Below, piece after piece: positions 36,231 to 44,801 of a stretch of DNA of 64,000 nucleotides (position 1 is the stretch's first letter; each line of letters starts with the position of its first letter). The DNA lies in assembly GCF_001043175.1 (NCBI RefSeq), contig NZ_CP011494.1:3720001-3784000 (forward strand), read 5' to 3'. The position numbers were made by a program, and so were the translations under genes. Under the pieces are notes generated by a model, which saw only the letters and a program-made list of their open reading frames with translations, was not told the origin of the DNA and did no database searches. This DNA comes from Marinobacter psychrophilus (GTDB lineage: Bacteria > Pseudomonadota > Gammaproteobacteria > Pseudomonadales > Oleiphilaceae).

Positions 36231-38567
36231 ATGCCACAGCAACCATCCGCTACCGATTACCAGCATCAACCCCACACTGCCGCCACGGCCCTGGCGAATC
36301 CAGCGGCACAACTGGCGCTGCCCGAGTTTCTAACCGACGAGCAACGGGACATTATCAGCGCCGGCTTTGAACACGCGGTGATTACCGCGGTCGCCGGCAG
36401 TGGCAAAACCACAACCCTAGCCTGGCGTATTCGCTATCTGCTGCATCAGGGACACGATCCCGCCCGCATGCTAGTGCTGATGTTCAACCGCAGTGCCAAG
36501 ATGGATTTCGAACGCAAACTGCAAGCGGTGTGCGGCAATAGCGGCCTGGCGCTGCCGGAAATACGGACCTATCACGCCATGGGCCTGCGGCTTTACCGGC
36601 GCTTTGTGCGAGAGGGCTACCTACCCAATTTTTCCGCTAACATTCTCAGCGACCAGGAAATTAACTATCAGGTGTTTCAGCTCAGTCGCCGGCTAGTGCC
36701 GGAAGACCTGGCAGAGGAGCTGCGGCGGAATAAAAAAGAATTTATAGAAACCGCCATCGGCTTTATTGACCGGGTGAAAACCAGCCTTTCGCCTGCTGAA
36801 ATCGTGTTTGAAGACATGGAATTCACAGAACGCCAGCGCTATCTGATTGACCTGTTCCACAGTTTCGAACAATGGCGCAAAGGCCAGAGCCGTATCAGTT
36901 TTGCCGACATGCTGTACGAGCCGGTCATGGCCATTCACCAGAACCCACCCCTGCAAAGGCTGGTGGCGAATAAAATGGACCTGATTCTGGTCGACGAGTA
37001 TCAGGACACCAACGAAATTCAGCACTTGCTGCTGCGCTATGTAGCCGGCGACCGGGCCCGGGTAACCGTAGTGGGCGATCCAGACCAAACCATCTACGAG
37101 TTTCGTGGTGCCAAACCGGAGTTTATTCTGCGCCGCTTCAGTGACGAGTTTGAAAGCCCGCTGGAACAAACACTAAGCTACAGCTTCCGCTATGGCCACC
37201 GGGTAGCGCTGCTGGCTAATCATCTGATTCACAACAACAGTGGTCGTAAAGACTTACTGTGCCATGCGCATCCGTCTACGCCTGCCACCCTCATAACCCT
37301 GCACCGCCACGACAATGACGCCGATACCGTGTTGCAGTTGCTGCAGGTCATGACAGCAGAACAACTGACCGATACCGCCATTCTGTTCCGGGTATGGAGT
37401 CAGAGCGTGGCCATTGAACTGAAACTGCTGGCGCGACAAGTGCCTTACCGTATTGATGCCGGAAAAGGAGCGCTGTTCAGCCGCGAAGTTCAGGCGATTA
37501 TAGCGCTGCTGCAAATAGTAACCGGACAGCTTACGCAATTACCCGACAGCGACCGCTTGGAGCTGGCGCGGCAACTGCTCCGGTTTCCCCACGTTGGCCT
37601 GAAAGAACCGGAGCTGGACCAGCTCGCACGCTTTTTGGCCGGTTTTGGCGAAGACTGGGCACAACGCATACTGGCGATGGACTTTAACGCCTTGGCTCCC
37701 ATGGCCGCCCGCAAGCTGCGCAAACTGGCAGAAACACTGAACCAGCTCAGTGGCTATCGCGGCCCGGTGTCCGGGCTGATCAGCGTGTACGCTGACAGCA
37801 CCGACCTGTACGACGGCATTCGCAGCCTGGCCCTGACACACGACAACGCGGAGGAGCGAATCAACACCATTAACGGCTTTCGCCAATACCTGAAAAGCCT
37901 GGATATTAACGCCGAAAAAGCTCTGGCCCACCTGCACACGCTGAAGCAACAATCCGGCGCCCACCGTAACGACGGGCAAAACTCCAAGCCCGTCGGCGTT
38001 CTGCTGTCGACCATTCATCGCACCAAGGGTCTGGAGTGGCCGACGGTGATCGTGCCCGGTCTTCAGGAAAAGTACCTGCCTTATAGCCCCCGCGCCGAAG
38101 ACAACCTACGCGCCCACTTGGAAAGTGAACGGCGCTTGTTGTACGTAGCCATTACTCGCAGCAGGCAGCAGTTGCACTTGATCACGCGCCCTGCAAGCAG
38201 CCGTCCTCACCTGGACGGCGAACAGGGCCCCAGCCGCTTTGTTGCAGAGTGTTGCTTTGAGCTATCCGATGAACTAGGCGGCGCTTTGCATCAACCAGAT
38301 GGCAGCAACGCTCTCACGCTGCACGCCCCGCTAACGGCTATCAGCGAGCGTTACGGTCGCCGCGAAGGCGTAACCCTGAGTGGCGACGCAAGCCAAGAAT
38401 GCAATGACCAGCCCCTATGGCAGAGGGAACGACTGCAGCACGCCATATTTGGCGCTGGAACCGTTGTCAGTGAAGATGAAAGAGCCTTTGAGGTTCGATT
38501 TGATAACGGCGATACCCTCAATTTCAGCAAGCAAAGCGCTCACCTCTACTTCAGCACATTAAGTTAA
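36231..38567 (+). CDS. UvrD/Rep-family ATP-dependent helicase (second copy type)
   Basis: A 778-residue superfamily 1 helicase distinct from UvrD at 26.6-28.8 kb. Motif I ITAVAGSGKTTTLAWRI is near residue 51. LVDEYQDTNEIQ follows near 259, VVGDPDQTIYEFRGA near 285, LLSTIHRTKGLEWPTVIVPG near 590 and VAITRSRQQLHL near 637. A C-terminal segment with IFGAGTVVSEDERAFEVRFDNGD resembles the Tudor-like RNA-polymerase-binding tail of PcrA/UvrD. It has an unusual 40-residue Ala/Gln-rich leader. It diverges from tmcA with 94 bp between. A repair or transcription-linked role is inferred. Confidence 0.88.
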   Translation: MPQQPSATDYQHQPHTAATALANPAAQLALPEFLTDEQRDIISAGFEHAVITAVAGSGKTTTLAWRIRYLLHQGHDPARMLVLMFNRSAKMDFERKLQAVCGNSGLALPEIRTYHAMGLRLYRRFVREGYLPNFSANILSDQEINYQVFQLSRRLVPEDLAEELRRNKKEFIETAIGFIDRVKTSLSPAEIVFEDMEFTERQRYLIDLFHSFEQWRKGQSRISFADMLYEPVMAIHQNPPLQRLVANKMDLILVDEYQDTNEIQHLLLRYVAGDRARVTVVGDPDQTIYEFRGAKPEFILRRFSDEFESPLEQTLSYSFRYGHRVALLANHLIHNNSGRKDLLCHAHPSTPATLITLHRHDNDADTVLQLLQVMTAEQLTDTAILFRVWSQSVAIELKLLARQVPYRIDAGKGALFSREVQAIIALLQIVTGQLTQLPDSDRLELARQLLRFPHVGLKEPELDQLARFLAGFGEDWAQRILAMDFNALAPMAARKLRKLAETLNQLSGYRGPVSGLISVYADSTDLYDGIRSLALTHDNAEERINTINGFRQYLKSLDINAEKALAHLHTLKQQSGAHRNDGQNSKPVGVLLSTIHRTKGLEWPTVIVPGLQEKYLPYSPRAEDNLRAHLESERRLLYVAITRSRQQLHLITRPASSRPHLDGEQGPSRFVAECCFELSDELGGALHQPDGSNALTLHAPLTAISERYGRREGVTLSGDASQECNDQPLWQRERLQHAIFGAGTVVSEDERAFEVRFDNGDTLNFSKQSAHLYFSTLS

Positions 38568-38777
38568 CGCCGATTTAGCTGTAAACATCATTTTTATTCG
38601 ATTTTAATTCATCGGTTGGGCTCGAAATTCACATCCATACCCGTATAACTCCTAAGGTAACATTACGTAAGCTTGTTTTGAGTTTTGCGCGTCAATGGCC
38701 TAATTTAGCGATCGCGGTTCACGTCAATCACAAATCGTAGATTTACTGGAACTTAATAATCGAAATGGAGAGCGTTT

Positions 38778-39899
38778 ATGAAATTTTTGCGTCCGGTAGC
38801 TATTGCAGCCCTTGCTTCATCTTTTGCAGTTCCTGCATTGGCTGAGCGCCAGGAAACGATTTACCTGAACCCGTTTGCCGGTTTCCAGTACTTTGGTGAC
38901 AAGCGCGACCTGGATGAGTCTGGCACCTACGGTGTCGGCATCGAATATCGCTTTTTGCCGAACTGGGCCGTAGAAACTGTCTATTCGCGCGCTGATGCAG
39001 AGCGTAAATACAGCAGTGGCGCCATCGATTTTGACGAAGTACGTGTAGACGGTACCTACTACTTTGCCGGCCCGGATCGCACCTGGAACCCGTACGTATC
39101 GGTGGGTGCTGGTCATGCCAGCTTCGACGGCACTGGCCCGTCTACCCCGGGCTTAAACAGCGACGAAACTCGCGTAAACCTGGGGGCCGGCGTACGTTAC
39201 AACATCAGCGATCGCGTATCCTTGCGTGGCGATCTGCGTGAATTCCACGGCATTGATGACAGCACTTTCGACACCATGGCGTCTTTGGGTATCAGTGTTG
39301 CCTTCAATCGTACCGTTGGCCAGGCAGCTCCCGTTGCACCAGCACCCCAGCCGCCGGCTGATGCTGACAACGACGGCGTGCTCGATGCCCGCGACCAGTG
39401 CCCTAACACCCCCCGCGGCACCAAAGTTGACGCCAACGGTTGTGAATTGGACAGCGATAAAGACGGCGTAGTGGACAGCAAAGACAAGTGCCCGAACACC
39501 GCAGCTGGAATGAAAGTCGACAAAGACGGCTGTGAAGGCGTGGTCAAAACCATCGACACCTTCGAGATTGACGTTCAATTCCCTCTGAACAGCGCCGAAA
39601 TCGGTGCCGCTTATGACAGCCAAATCCGTCGTGTTGCCGATGCACTGCGCGCAAACAGCACCACTTACGTTGAAATTGCCGGTCACACCGACAGTACCGG
39701 TGGGGATGTGTACAACCAAGAGTTGTCAGAACGCCGCGCCGCAGCCGTTGCCAATCGTCTGACAGGCACACTGGGCGTTAATTCAGATCGCGTATCCAGC
39801 AAAGGCTACGGTGAAGCCGAGCCCGTTGCTAGCAACAGCACAGACGCTGGCCGTGCGGCCAATCGTCGAGTTGAAGCTCGCATTCAGGTGCGTCGCTAA
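38778..39899 (+). CDS. OmpA/OprF-type outer-membrane porin
   Basis: A structural outer-membrane protein linking membrane to peptidoglycan. The 373 residues comprise a signal peptide (about 1-22, ending VPALA), an 8-strand beta-barrel (about 23-185), a Pro/Ala hinge, two thrombospondin type 3 calcium-binding repeats (DADNDGVLDARDQCPNTP and DSDKDGVVDSKDKCPNTA, about 195-250) and an OmpA-like peptidoglycan-binding domain with EIAGHTDSTGGDVYNQ near 295 and NRRVEARI at the end. GGAG precedes ATG 38778. The order resembles Pseudomonas OprF. A strong terminator follows. Confidence 0.95.
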   Translation: MKFLRPVAIAALASSFAVPALAERQETIYLNPFAGFQYFGDKRDLDESGTYGVGIEYRFLPNWAVETVYSRADAERKYSSGAIDFDEVRVDGTYYFAGPDRTWNPYVSVGAGHASFDGTGPSTPGLNSDETRVNLGAGVRYNISDRVSLRGDLREFHGIDDSTFDTMASLGISVAFNRTVGQAAPVAPAPQPPADADNDGVLDARDQCPNTPRGTKVDANGCELDSDKDGVVDSKDKCPNTAAGMKVDKDGCEGVVKTIDTFEIDVQFPLNSAEIGAAYDSQIRRVADALRANSTTYVEIAGHTDSTGGDVYNQELSERRAAAVANRLTGTLGVNSDRVSSKGYGEAEPVASNSTDAGRAANRRVEARIQVRR

Positions 39900-39923
39900 G
39901 ACATCCAAGTGATGAAGTGAAGT

Positions 39924-39951
39924 AAAAAAAGGCACCTTCGGGTGCCTTTTT
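39924..39951 (+). terminator. Intrinsic terminator after the OmpA/OprF gene
   Basis: GGCACC-TTCG-GGTGCC flanked by seven A and five T residues. This is a UUCG-type tetraloop hairpin that works in both directions, so it also serves the convergent dadA gene, whose stop codon is only 24 bp away. Confidence 0.95.
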
Positions 39952-39974
39952 GTCTCTATACAATCATTAGCGGC

Positions 39975-41246
39975 CTACTCGCTAAATCGCTCCGGGCGGA
40001 ATGCATCCAGACACACAGCCGGCTCCTGATTATCGATCACACTGGCGATCACATCCGCGCTTCCAGCGGCAAGCGTCCAGCCAAATACACCGTGGCCGGT
40101 ATTCAAATACAAATTTTCGCGGTTACCACGACCAATGATCGCAGGGCCGTCTGGCGTCATCGGGCGAAACCCTGTCCAGCTCTCTGCACTATCAATATCG
40201 GTGCAACCCGGAAAGCGACCGCGAACTGCCTTTTTAATCGTTTCAAGACGTGCCTGCGGAATGCTCCGGTCAAAATCGTTCAATTCCACAAACCCCGTTG
40301 CCCGCAAACGGTCGCCCAAGCGGGTCATAACAACTTTGTACCGGTCATCGTGTACGGTAGAAATTGGCGCTTTCTGTTCATCGGTTATGGTTGCCGTCAG
40401 GCTGTAACCTTTTACTGGATAAATCGGCAGTGGCTGACCCAATGGCCGGGTCAGTTTGTCAGACCAGCAACCGGCGCTGACAACAACCGCATCAGCGTTC
40501 AGATTTTCCCGCTGCCCGTCTTTGCAACGCAACATGATGCTATTAACACGCCGGTCGTCTGCCAGCAGTTGTTCTACGTCTACCTCATAGCGAAACACCA
40601 CGCCTTTTTCTTCACAAGCCCGCGCCAGCTCGCGGCTGAACAGGTGGCAGTCGCCAGTGCCGTCAGTGTCATAGCTAATAGCGCCATAAAGTGGCCCGTT
40701 GCCGCTCAGGCCAGGCTCTAACTGTTCTACCTCGGCGGCGTTTAAAATACGTGCGGGAATGTCCATACTCTTCAGCAAGCGTTGAGTTCTGCGATAGCCG
40801 TCCAACGCCTCCGGCGTGCTGGCTAAATGCAGCAGGCCTTTATGGGCACCGTCGAAGTTTAGCTCGAGCTCGTTTTCCAGAACCAAGAAACGCTCGCGGC
40901 TGTGCTTGGCCAGGCGCAACATGGCGCGCCGGTTAAAACCGAAGAGCCCTGGCGACCAGGCGTAGCGCAACGTCGAAAACATGAAACGAAGGGTTGCCAG
41001 CGACGGCGGCATCCCCATTTTTAGCGGCCCGTCCTGTTTTACCAACCAAGGCAGTGCTTTTAGCACCATAGCCGGATCTGCCCAAGGGTACACAACACCA
41101 TAAGAACGCTGAGCTGCGTTGGCCTTACTGGTTTCGTTCCCAGCCAAGCTGTGTCGCTCCAGAACGGTCACTTGATGGCCGCGGCGACAAAGTTCCCAAG
41201 CTGTGGTTACACCAACTACACCACCACCAATCACCACAACGTGCAT
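39975..41246 (-). CDS. dadA: D-amino acid dehydrogenase DadA
   Basis: A membrane-associated FAD enzyme oxidising D-amino acids (notably D-alanine) to 2-oxo acids and feeding electrons to the respiratory chain. ATG 41246, with AAAGGAGG seven bases upstream, gives 423 residues (E. coli 432). The FAD-binding start is VVVIGGGVVGVTTAWELCRRG, followed by the DAO-family segments NAAQRSYGVVYPWADP near 45 and GFRPMTPDGPAIIG near 350, with NTGHGVFGWTLAAGS near the end. No alanine racemase gene dadX is adjacent. Confidence 0.92.
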   Translation of the reverse strand: MHVVVIGGGVVGVTTAWELCRRGHQVTVLERHSLAGNETSKANAAQRSYGVVYPWADPAMVLKALPWLVKQDGPLKMGMPPSLATLRFMFSTLRYAWSPGLFGFNRRAMLRLAKHSRERFLVLENELELNFDGAHKGLLHLASTPEALDGYRRTQRLLKSMDIPARILNAAEVEQLEPGLSGNGPLYGAISYDTDGTGDCHLFSRELARACEEKGVVFRYEVDVEQLLADDRRVNSIMLRCKDGQRENLNADAVVVSAGCWSDKLTRPLGQPLPIYPVKGYSLTATITDEQKAPISTVHDDRYKVVMTRLGDRLRATGFVELNDFDRSIPQARLETIKKAVRGRFPGCTDIDSAESWTGFRPMTPDGPAIIGRGNRENLYLNTGHGVFGWTLAAGSADVIASVIDNQEPAVCLDAFRPERFSE

Positions 41247-41330
41247 AGAACCCTCCTTTGGCTGGGTGAACAAAGCGTAAAACTGTTAATATTGCGACAT
41301 TCTTTGCCGACAACGTACTGCGAGTGACTC

Positions 41331-42140
41331 ATGAGTAAGAATCGTCGTGAAATTCCACGTTTTGATCACCCTATAATAGAAACCCACTGCCATCTGGACT
41401 ACCTCAAAGAACGCCCACTTGAAGATATCCTGCTGCAAAGTGAGCAGCTGAATATTGAGCGCATCATCACGATTGCGGTCGCTCCGGATAATCTTGAGCG
41501 AGTGCGGCAACTGAGCCAGATGGCACCCTGGATTTATGGCACCCAAGGAATTCATCCCCACGAAGCCGAAACCTACAACGATGAAGTTGAGGCTGAAATC
41601 CGCACCCACGCCGGCGATACAAAAATCGTCGCGATCGGCGAAATCGGACTGGATTATTATTACGATCACGCTGACCACGAGGTGCAGCGCACCGTGTTTC
41701 GCCGCCAGCTACAAATTGCCTGCGACTGCAACAAACCGGTAGTGATCCACAGCCGCGACGCCGACGACGACATGATCGAGATTCTGCGCGAATTCGAAGC
41801 AAGCCTGACCCGGCGCGGAGTGATTCACAGTTTTACCTCCGGCCCCGGGCTGGCGCGCTATGCCCTGGACCAGGGCTGGTGCTTGGGTTTTAACGGCATA
41901 ACGACCTTCAACAAAGCCGAAAACGTACGGGATATTGTACGCATGTCGCCCATCGAACAAATTCTGCTGGAAACCGACGCGCCGTTTTTGACTCCGGTAC
42001 CCTATCGCGGGCGTGAGAACGCGCCTTGTTACCTGCCCTTTGTGGCCGAAAAAATTGCCGAAGTAAAAAAACTGCCATTGCAACAGGTGATCGAACAGAC
42101 CTACCACAACAGCTTACGCACGTTTTTTCCTGCGGGCTAA
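41331..42140 (+). CDS. TatD-family metal-dependent hydrolase
   Basis: A TIM-barrel metallo-hydrolase of the TatD group, several members of which act as 3'-5' exonucleases in DNA repair. The 269 residues contain the metal ligands in IETHCHLDYL near residue 17, GEIGLDYYYDHADHEVQ near 103, VVIHSRDADDDMIEIL near 138 and ETDAPFLTPVPYRGRENAP near 215. The subgroup (TatD, YcfH or YjjV) is not certain. It diverges from dadA and converges on lysO with 23 bp between. Confidence 0.9.
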   Translation: MSKNRREIPRFDHPIIETHCHLDYLKERPLEDILLQSEQLNIERIITIAVAPDNLERVRQLSQMAPWIYGTQGIHPHEAETYNDEVEAEIRTHAGDTKIVAIGEIGLDYYYDHADHEVQRTVFRRQLQIACDCNKPVVIHSRDADDDMIEILREFEASLTRRGVIHSFTSGPGLARYALDQGWCLGFNGITTFNKAENVRDIVRMSPIEQILLETDAPFLTPVPYRGRENAPCYLPFVAEKIAEVKKLPLQQVIEQTYHNSLRTFFPAG

Positions 42141-42163
42141 AACCCCAAGCGGATCAGACTTGC

Positions 42164-43072
42164 CTAGCCTAGTGACAAAAACAGCCCCATAAATACCGGG
42201 GCGAAAAACGACAACACAAACCCGGACGCAATAGCCACCGGCACGCAGGCCAGGCCACCGCTGCTGCGAATCACCGGCAGAGTGAAATCCATAGCGGTGG
42301 CGCCGCCATAACCTATGGCGAGTGCTGGCCGTTTAGCGATAACCAGCGGAATGATGGCCAGAGCAATGATTTCACGCAGCACGTCGTTCATAAACGCTAC
42401 CCCGCCCCAGCCCGGGCCCATGGCATCGCCAATAACAATTCCCGACAACGAATAAAAACCAAAGCCGGAAGTCAGTGCCAATGTCTGATTCCATGGCAAG
42501 CCTAGCACCGGTATCAGCAGCACACCCGCCATCATCGAACTGGCCATTAAAACCAGCGCAATGCCAAGGCCTTGCACGTTCATCAGCAGCTTGCGCAAAG
42601 ATAAACCAGCGTTACGAAGCTGCAAGCCAATCAGCAACAACAACAGCATTAGCAGGCCAGTGGCGATCTGATCAATAAACGGTACCGCCGGCAACAGGTA
42701 ATAGCCCAACAACAAGCCAGCAAACGCCGCGATCAATGGCTTGAACGCCACCATGATCAGCCGCCGATAGCCCGGACTAGCCGACTCTTCGGCGCGGTTC
42801 ACTGTCAGCGGGCGCCAACGGTGGAACAGCCACAAGCCACCCATATTGCACAGCAACAACAGCGCCACCAGAGCCAACACTTGGCTTGCCATGGTACTAA
42901 GCTGACTGCCCAAACCTTCCATTTGCCCGAGCCCCAAGCCAAGCATACCCAAAATCAGGTACACCATTGTTTCGACCAGGTAGTGAATAACCGTCATCGC
43001 TCGACGGTTGGAAAGAGAAATGGCGAAACCGAGAAACAATGGCGCCAGTATCAGCAGCACTCCGGTCAGCAT
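42164..43072 (-). CDS. lysO: Lysine exporter LysO-like protein
   Basis: A multi-pass inner-membrane exporter. E. coli LysO (YbjE, 299 residues) exports L-lysine and thialysine. The 302 residues here form about eight to ten hydrophobic segments with conserved acidic residues in the membrane (for example VPFIDQIATG near 132). The start codon overlaps the stop of the upstream DUF2288 gene by one base (TGATG), so the two are translationally coupled. Confidence 0.85.
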   Translation of the reverse strand: MLTGVLLILAPLFLGFAISLSNRRAMTVIHYLVETMVYLILGMLGLGLGQMEGLGSQLSTMASQVLALVALLLLCNMGGLWLFHRWRPLTVNRAEESASPGYRRLIMVAFKPLIAAFAGLLLGYYLLPAVPFIDQIATGLLMLLLLLIGLQLRNAGLSLRKLLMNVQGLGIALVLMASSMMAGVLLIPVLGLPWNQTLALTSGFGFYSLSGIVIGDAMGPGWGGVAFMNDVLREIIALAIIPLVIAKRPALAIGYGGATAMDFTLPVIRSSGGLACVPVAIASGFVLSFFAPVFMGLFLSLG

Positions 43073-43392
43073 CAGTGCATTGCGCCGTCAGCACGGTCTT
43101 GCACCAGCACCCAGGGCGCGATCACCACTGCCCACAACTCGGTATTGTTTTGGTGCCAGGCGCGGGCAAGATCTGGCGCAACATCACCCACCTTGCCGCT
43201 GGCCAGCCAGTGTTCAAACTGCGATTTGTTGTCGGCAACCAACTCGCACGCCACGTTTAATAAATCGGTGTCAGCGGCCACTCGCACAACTTGCCCGCGG
43301 GCATAATGCGTTTGCAGGTCATGCCAGTGGATACGGGAGGTTTCAAGATTCAATCGGGCTTTGATTTCATTCGCAGATTCAGAAGAAGACAT
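43072..43392 (-). CDS. DUF2288-family protein
   Basis: A 106-residue soluble acidic protein of a family without known function. The recognisable pattern is RIHWHDLQTHYARGQVVRV near residue 20, LLNVACELVADNK near 43 and NTELWAVVIAPWVLVQD near 83. It is coupled to lysO by a one-base stop-start overlap, which suggests a shared process, though none is known. Confidence 0.8.
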   Translation of the reverse strand: MSSSESANEIKARLNLETSRIHWHDLQTHYARGQVVRVAADTDLLNVACELVADNKSQFEHWLASGKVGDVAPDLARAWHQNNTELWAVVIAPWVLVQDRADGAMH

Positions 43393-43481
43393 AACGGCCT
43401 TGATGGATGGTTGTCAAAAGTGCGTGACAAATTTTAACCGATTGCCAGAATAGCAGCCACCGTTAGAAGCCAGACCGTGCT

Positions 43482-44606
43482 TTAACTTGAGCCATCCAGA
43501 CCGAGCCGGCGCAGTAACCACTTACCGTCATCACTGTCTATTAGCCCACTCTCGTATAACCCGGCAGCCCGCATAATCAATTTCGACTGGACCACTGTTT
43601 CCCGCGGAAGAAAATGTACAGCACCGATCAGCTCCCGCAGCTGCAGCGGCAGGCGCCAGTGTACTTTAATCTGATTTCCCAAGGATTGCGCCCAGTCGGC
43701 CAGAGCCTGGTCTATCTCCTCAGCGCTCAAGGTTTTGTCGCCTGAGTCACAGTACTGTTGCATCAGTTTTAACGCCGCTAAGTCTCCTACCCGGCTCAAC
43801 AATCCGGCGGTATGGCAGGGTACGGCAGGCTCACCAAGCTTCAATGCCAGCCGGTAAGCCGTGTCGGCCACGGCTACAGCCTGCGCCAGCAACTCTTTTG
43901 CTTTTTCTGCCAGTATCGGATGCGCCAACTGGCCACAAATATCCAACGACAGCGCCAGCGCGTAATTCAGTGCCATCGGTACACCCAGAGCCAGAATAGC
44001 CTCCTTCAGTGTTGTCACCGGCAATCCCGAGCGGCGAAAAGAAATACTGCCCGCTACCGCCAGTAAACGCGCCGTTACTGAAACTTCGTTACGCCATGAT
44101 TGCACCAGCTCTGCCGCGCTGACATCCTCGCTGCGCTGAAGCAGCTCGATTATTCCAGCGGTGTTCGGGGCTCCGGGTAGCTGAACCATAGTGCTAACAG
44201 CTGCTGCAATGTGCTCGTTCAGATTCATGCTGTCACCTACCTGTCCCTGGGGGAGCAAACTGCGCAGCCGCTGGTGCAGTAATTCAACGCTGAACGGTTT
44301 ACTGACAAAGCCACTGATGCCCAGGCGGGCCGCCTTCAATATGGATTCACGATCAGCCGTTTGGCTGATTATTAACACGGGCACCTCGCTTTGCGAGCGG
44401 CGCACACGGCGAATCAGTTCCAGGCTGCTGCCATCGGGAAGGTGCACATCCGCCAGTATCAAATCCGCTCCGTGAGCTTCCCAGTGGTCCAATGCGTTCT
44501 GCACAAAGCCAAATCTGTGCACTCGCACCCTTGAGTCTACACCGACGCAAATACTGGTCAGCAAAGCAGCCATGTTGTCGTCGCTGTCAACAACCAACAC
44601 ATTCAT
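43482..44606 (-). CDS. Response regulator with HDOD output domain
   Basis: A 374-residue regulator. ATG 44606 begins MNVLVVDSDDN, the natural start of a receiver domain. The long upstream extension has no support. The receiver (about 1-118) has the acidic pair DSDD, phosphoacceptor Asp near 53 in LILADVHLPDG, and SKPF near 103. The HDOD domain (about 145-340) contains RLLAVAGSISFRR and LGVPMALNYALALSL. HDOD proteins are common in motility, chemotaxis and c-di-GMP circuits and have no known enzymatic activity. No kinase gene is adjacent. Confidence 0.88.
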   Translation of the reverse strand: MNVLVVDSDDNMAALLTSICVGVDSRVRVHRFGFVQNALDHWEAHGADLILADVHLPDGSSLELIRRVRRSQSEVPVLIISQTADRESILKAARLGISGFVSKPFSVELLHQRLRSLLPQGQVGDSMNLNEHIAAAVSTMVQLPGAPNTAGIIELLQRSEDVSAAELVQSWRNEVSVTARLLAVAGSISFRRSGLPVTTLKEAILALGVPMALNYALALSLDICGQLAHPILAEKAKELLAQAVAVADTAYRLALKLGEPAVPCHTAGLLSRVGDLAALKLMQQYCDSGDKTLSAEEIDQALADWAQSLGNQIKVHWRLPLQLRELIGAVHFLPRETVVQSKLIMRAAGLYESGLIDSDDGKWLLRRLGLDGSS

Positions 44607-44742
44607 CCTGAAGCCTTTTCTTGTTGTGAAACATGCCAAAACGACGCACCTGCCAAAAACGTTCAGACAAGTAATGAATATACGATCGTAAACTGCGCCC
44701 ACATCACTGCAGACTTTGATGCTCGCATTGCCACATAAATAA

Positions 44743-44772
44743 AAGGCCAGCACCCTTTAGGTAGCTGACCTT
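44743..44772 (-). terminator. Intrinsic terminator of acnA
   Basis: AAGGCCAGC (44743-44751) and GCTGACCTT (44764-44772) pair over nine bases with one G-T wobble. On the minus strand the hairpin runs into TTTTATTTAT. It begins 30 bp after the acnA stop codon. Confidence 0.8.
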
Positions 44773-44801
44773 CTAACCATAACGACTTTTAACAACAGAA
44801 G

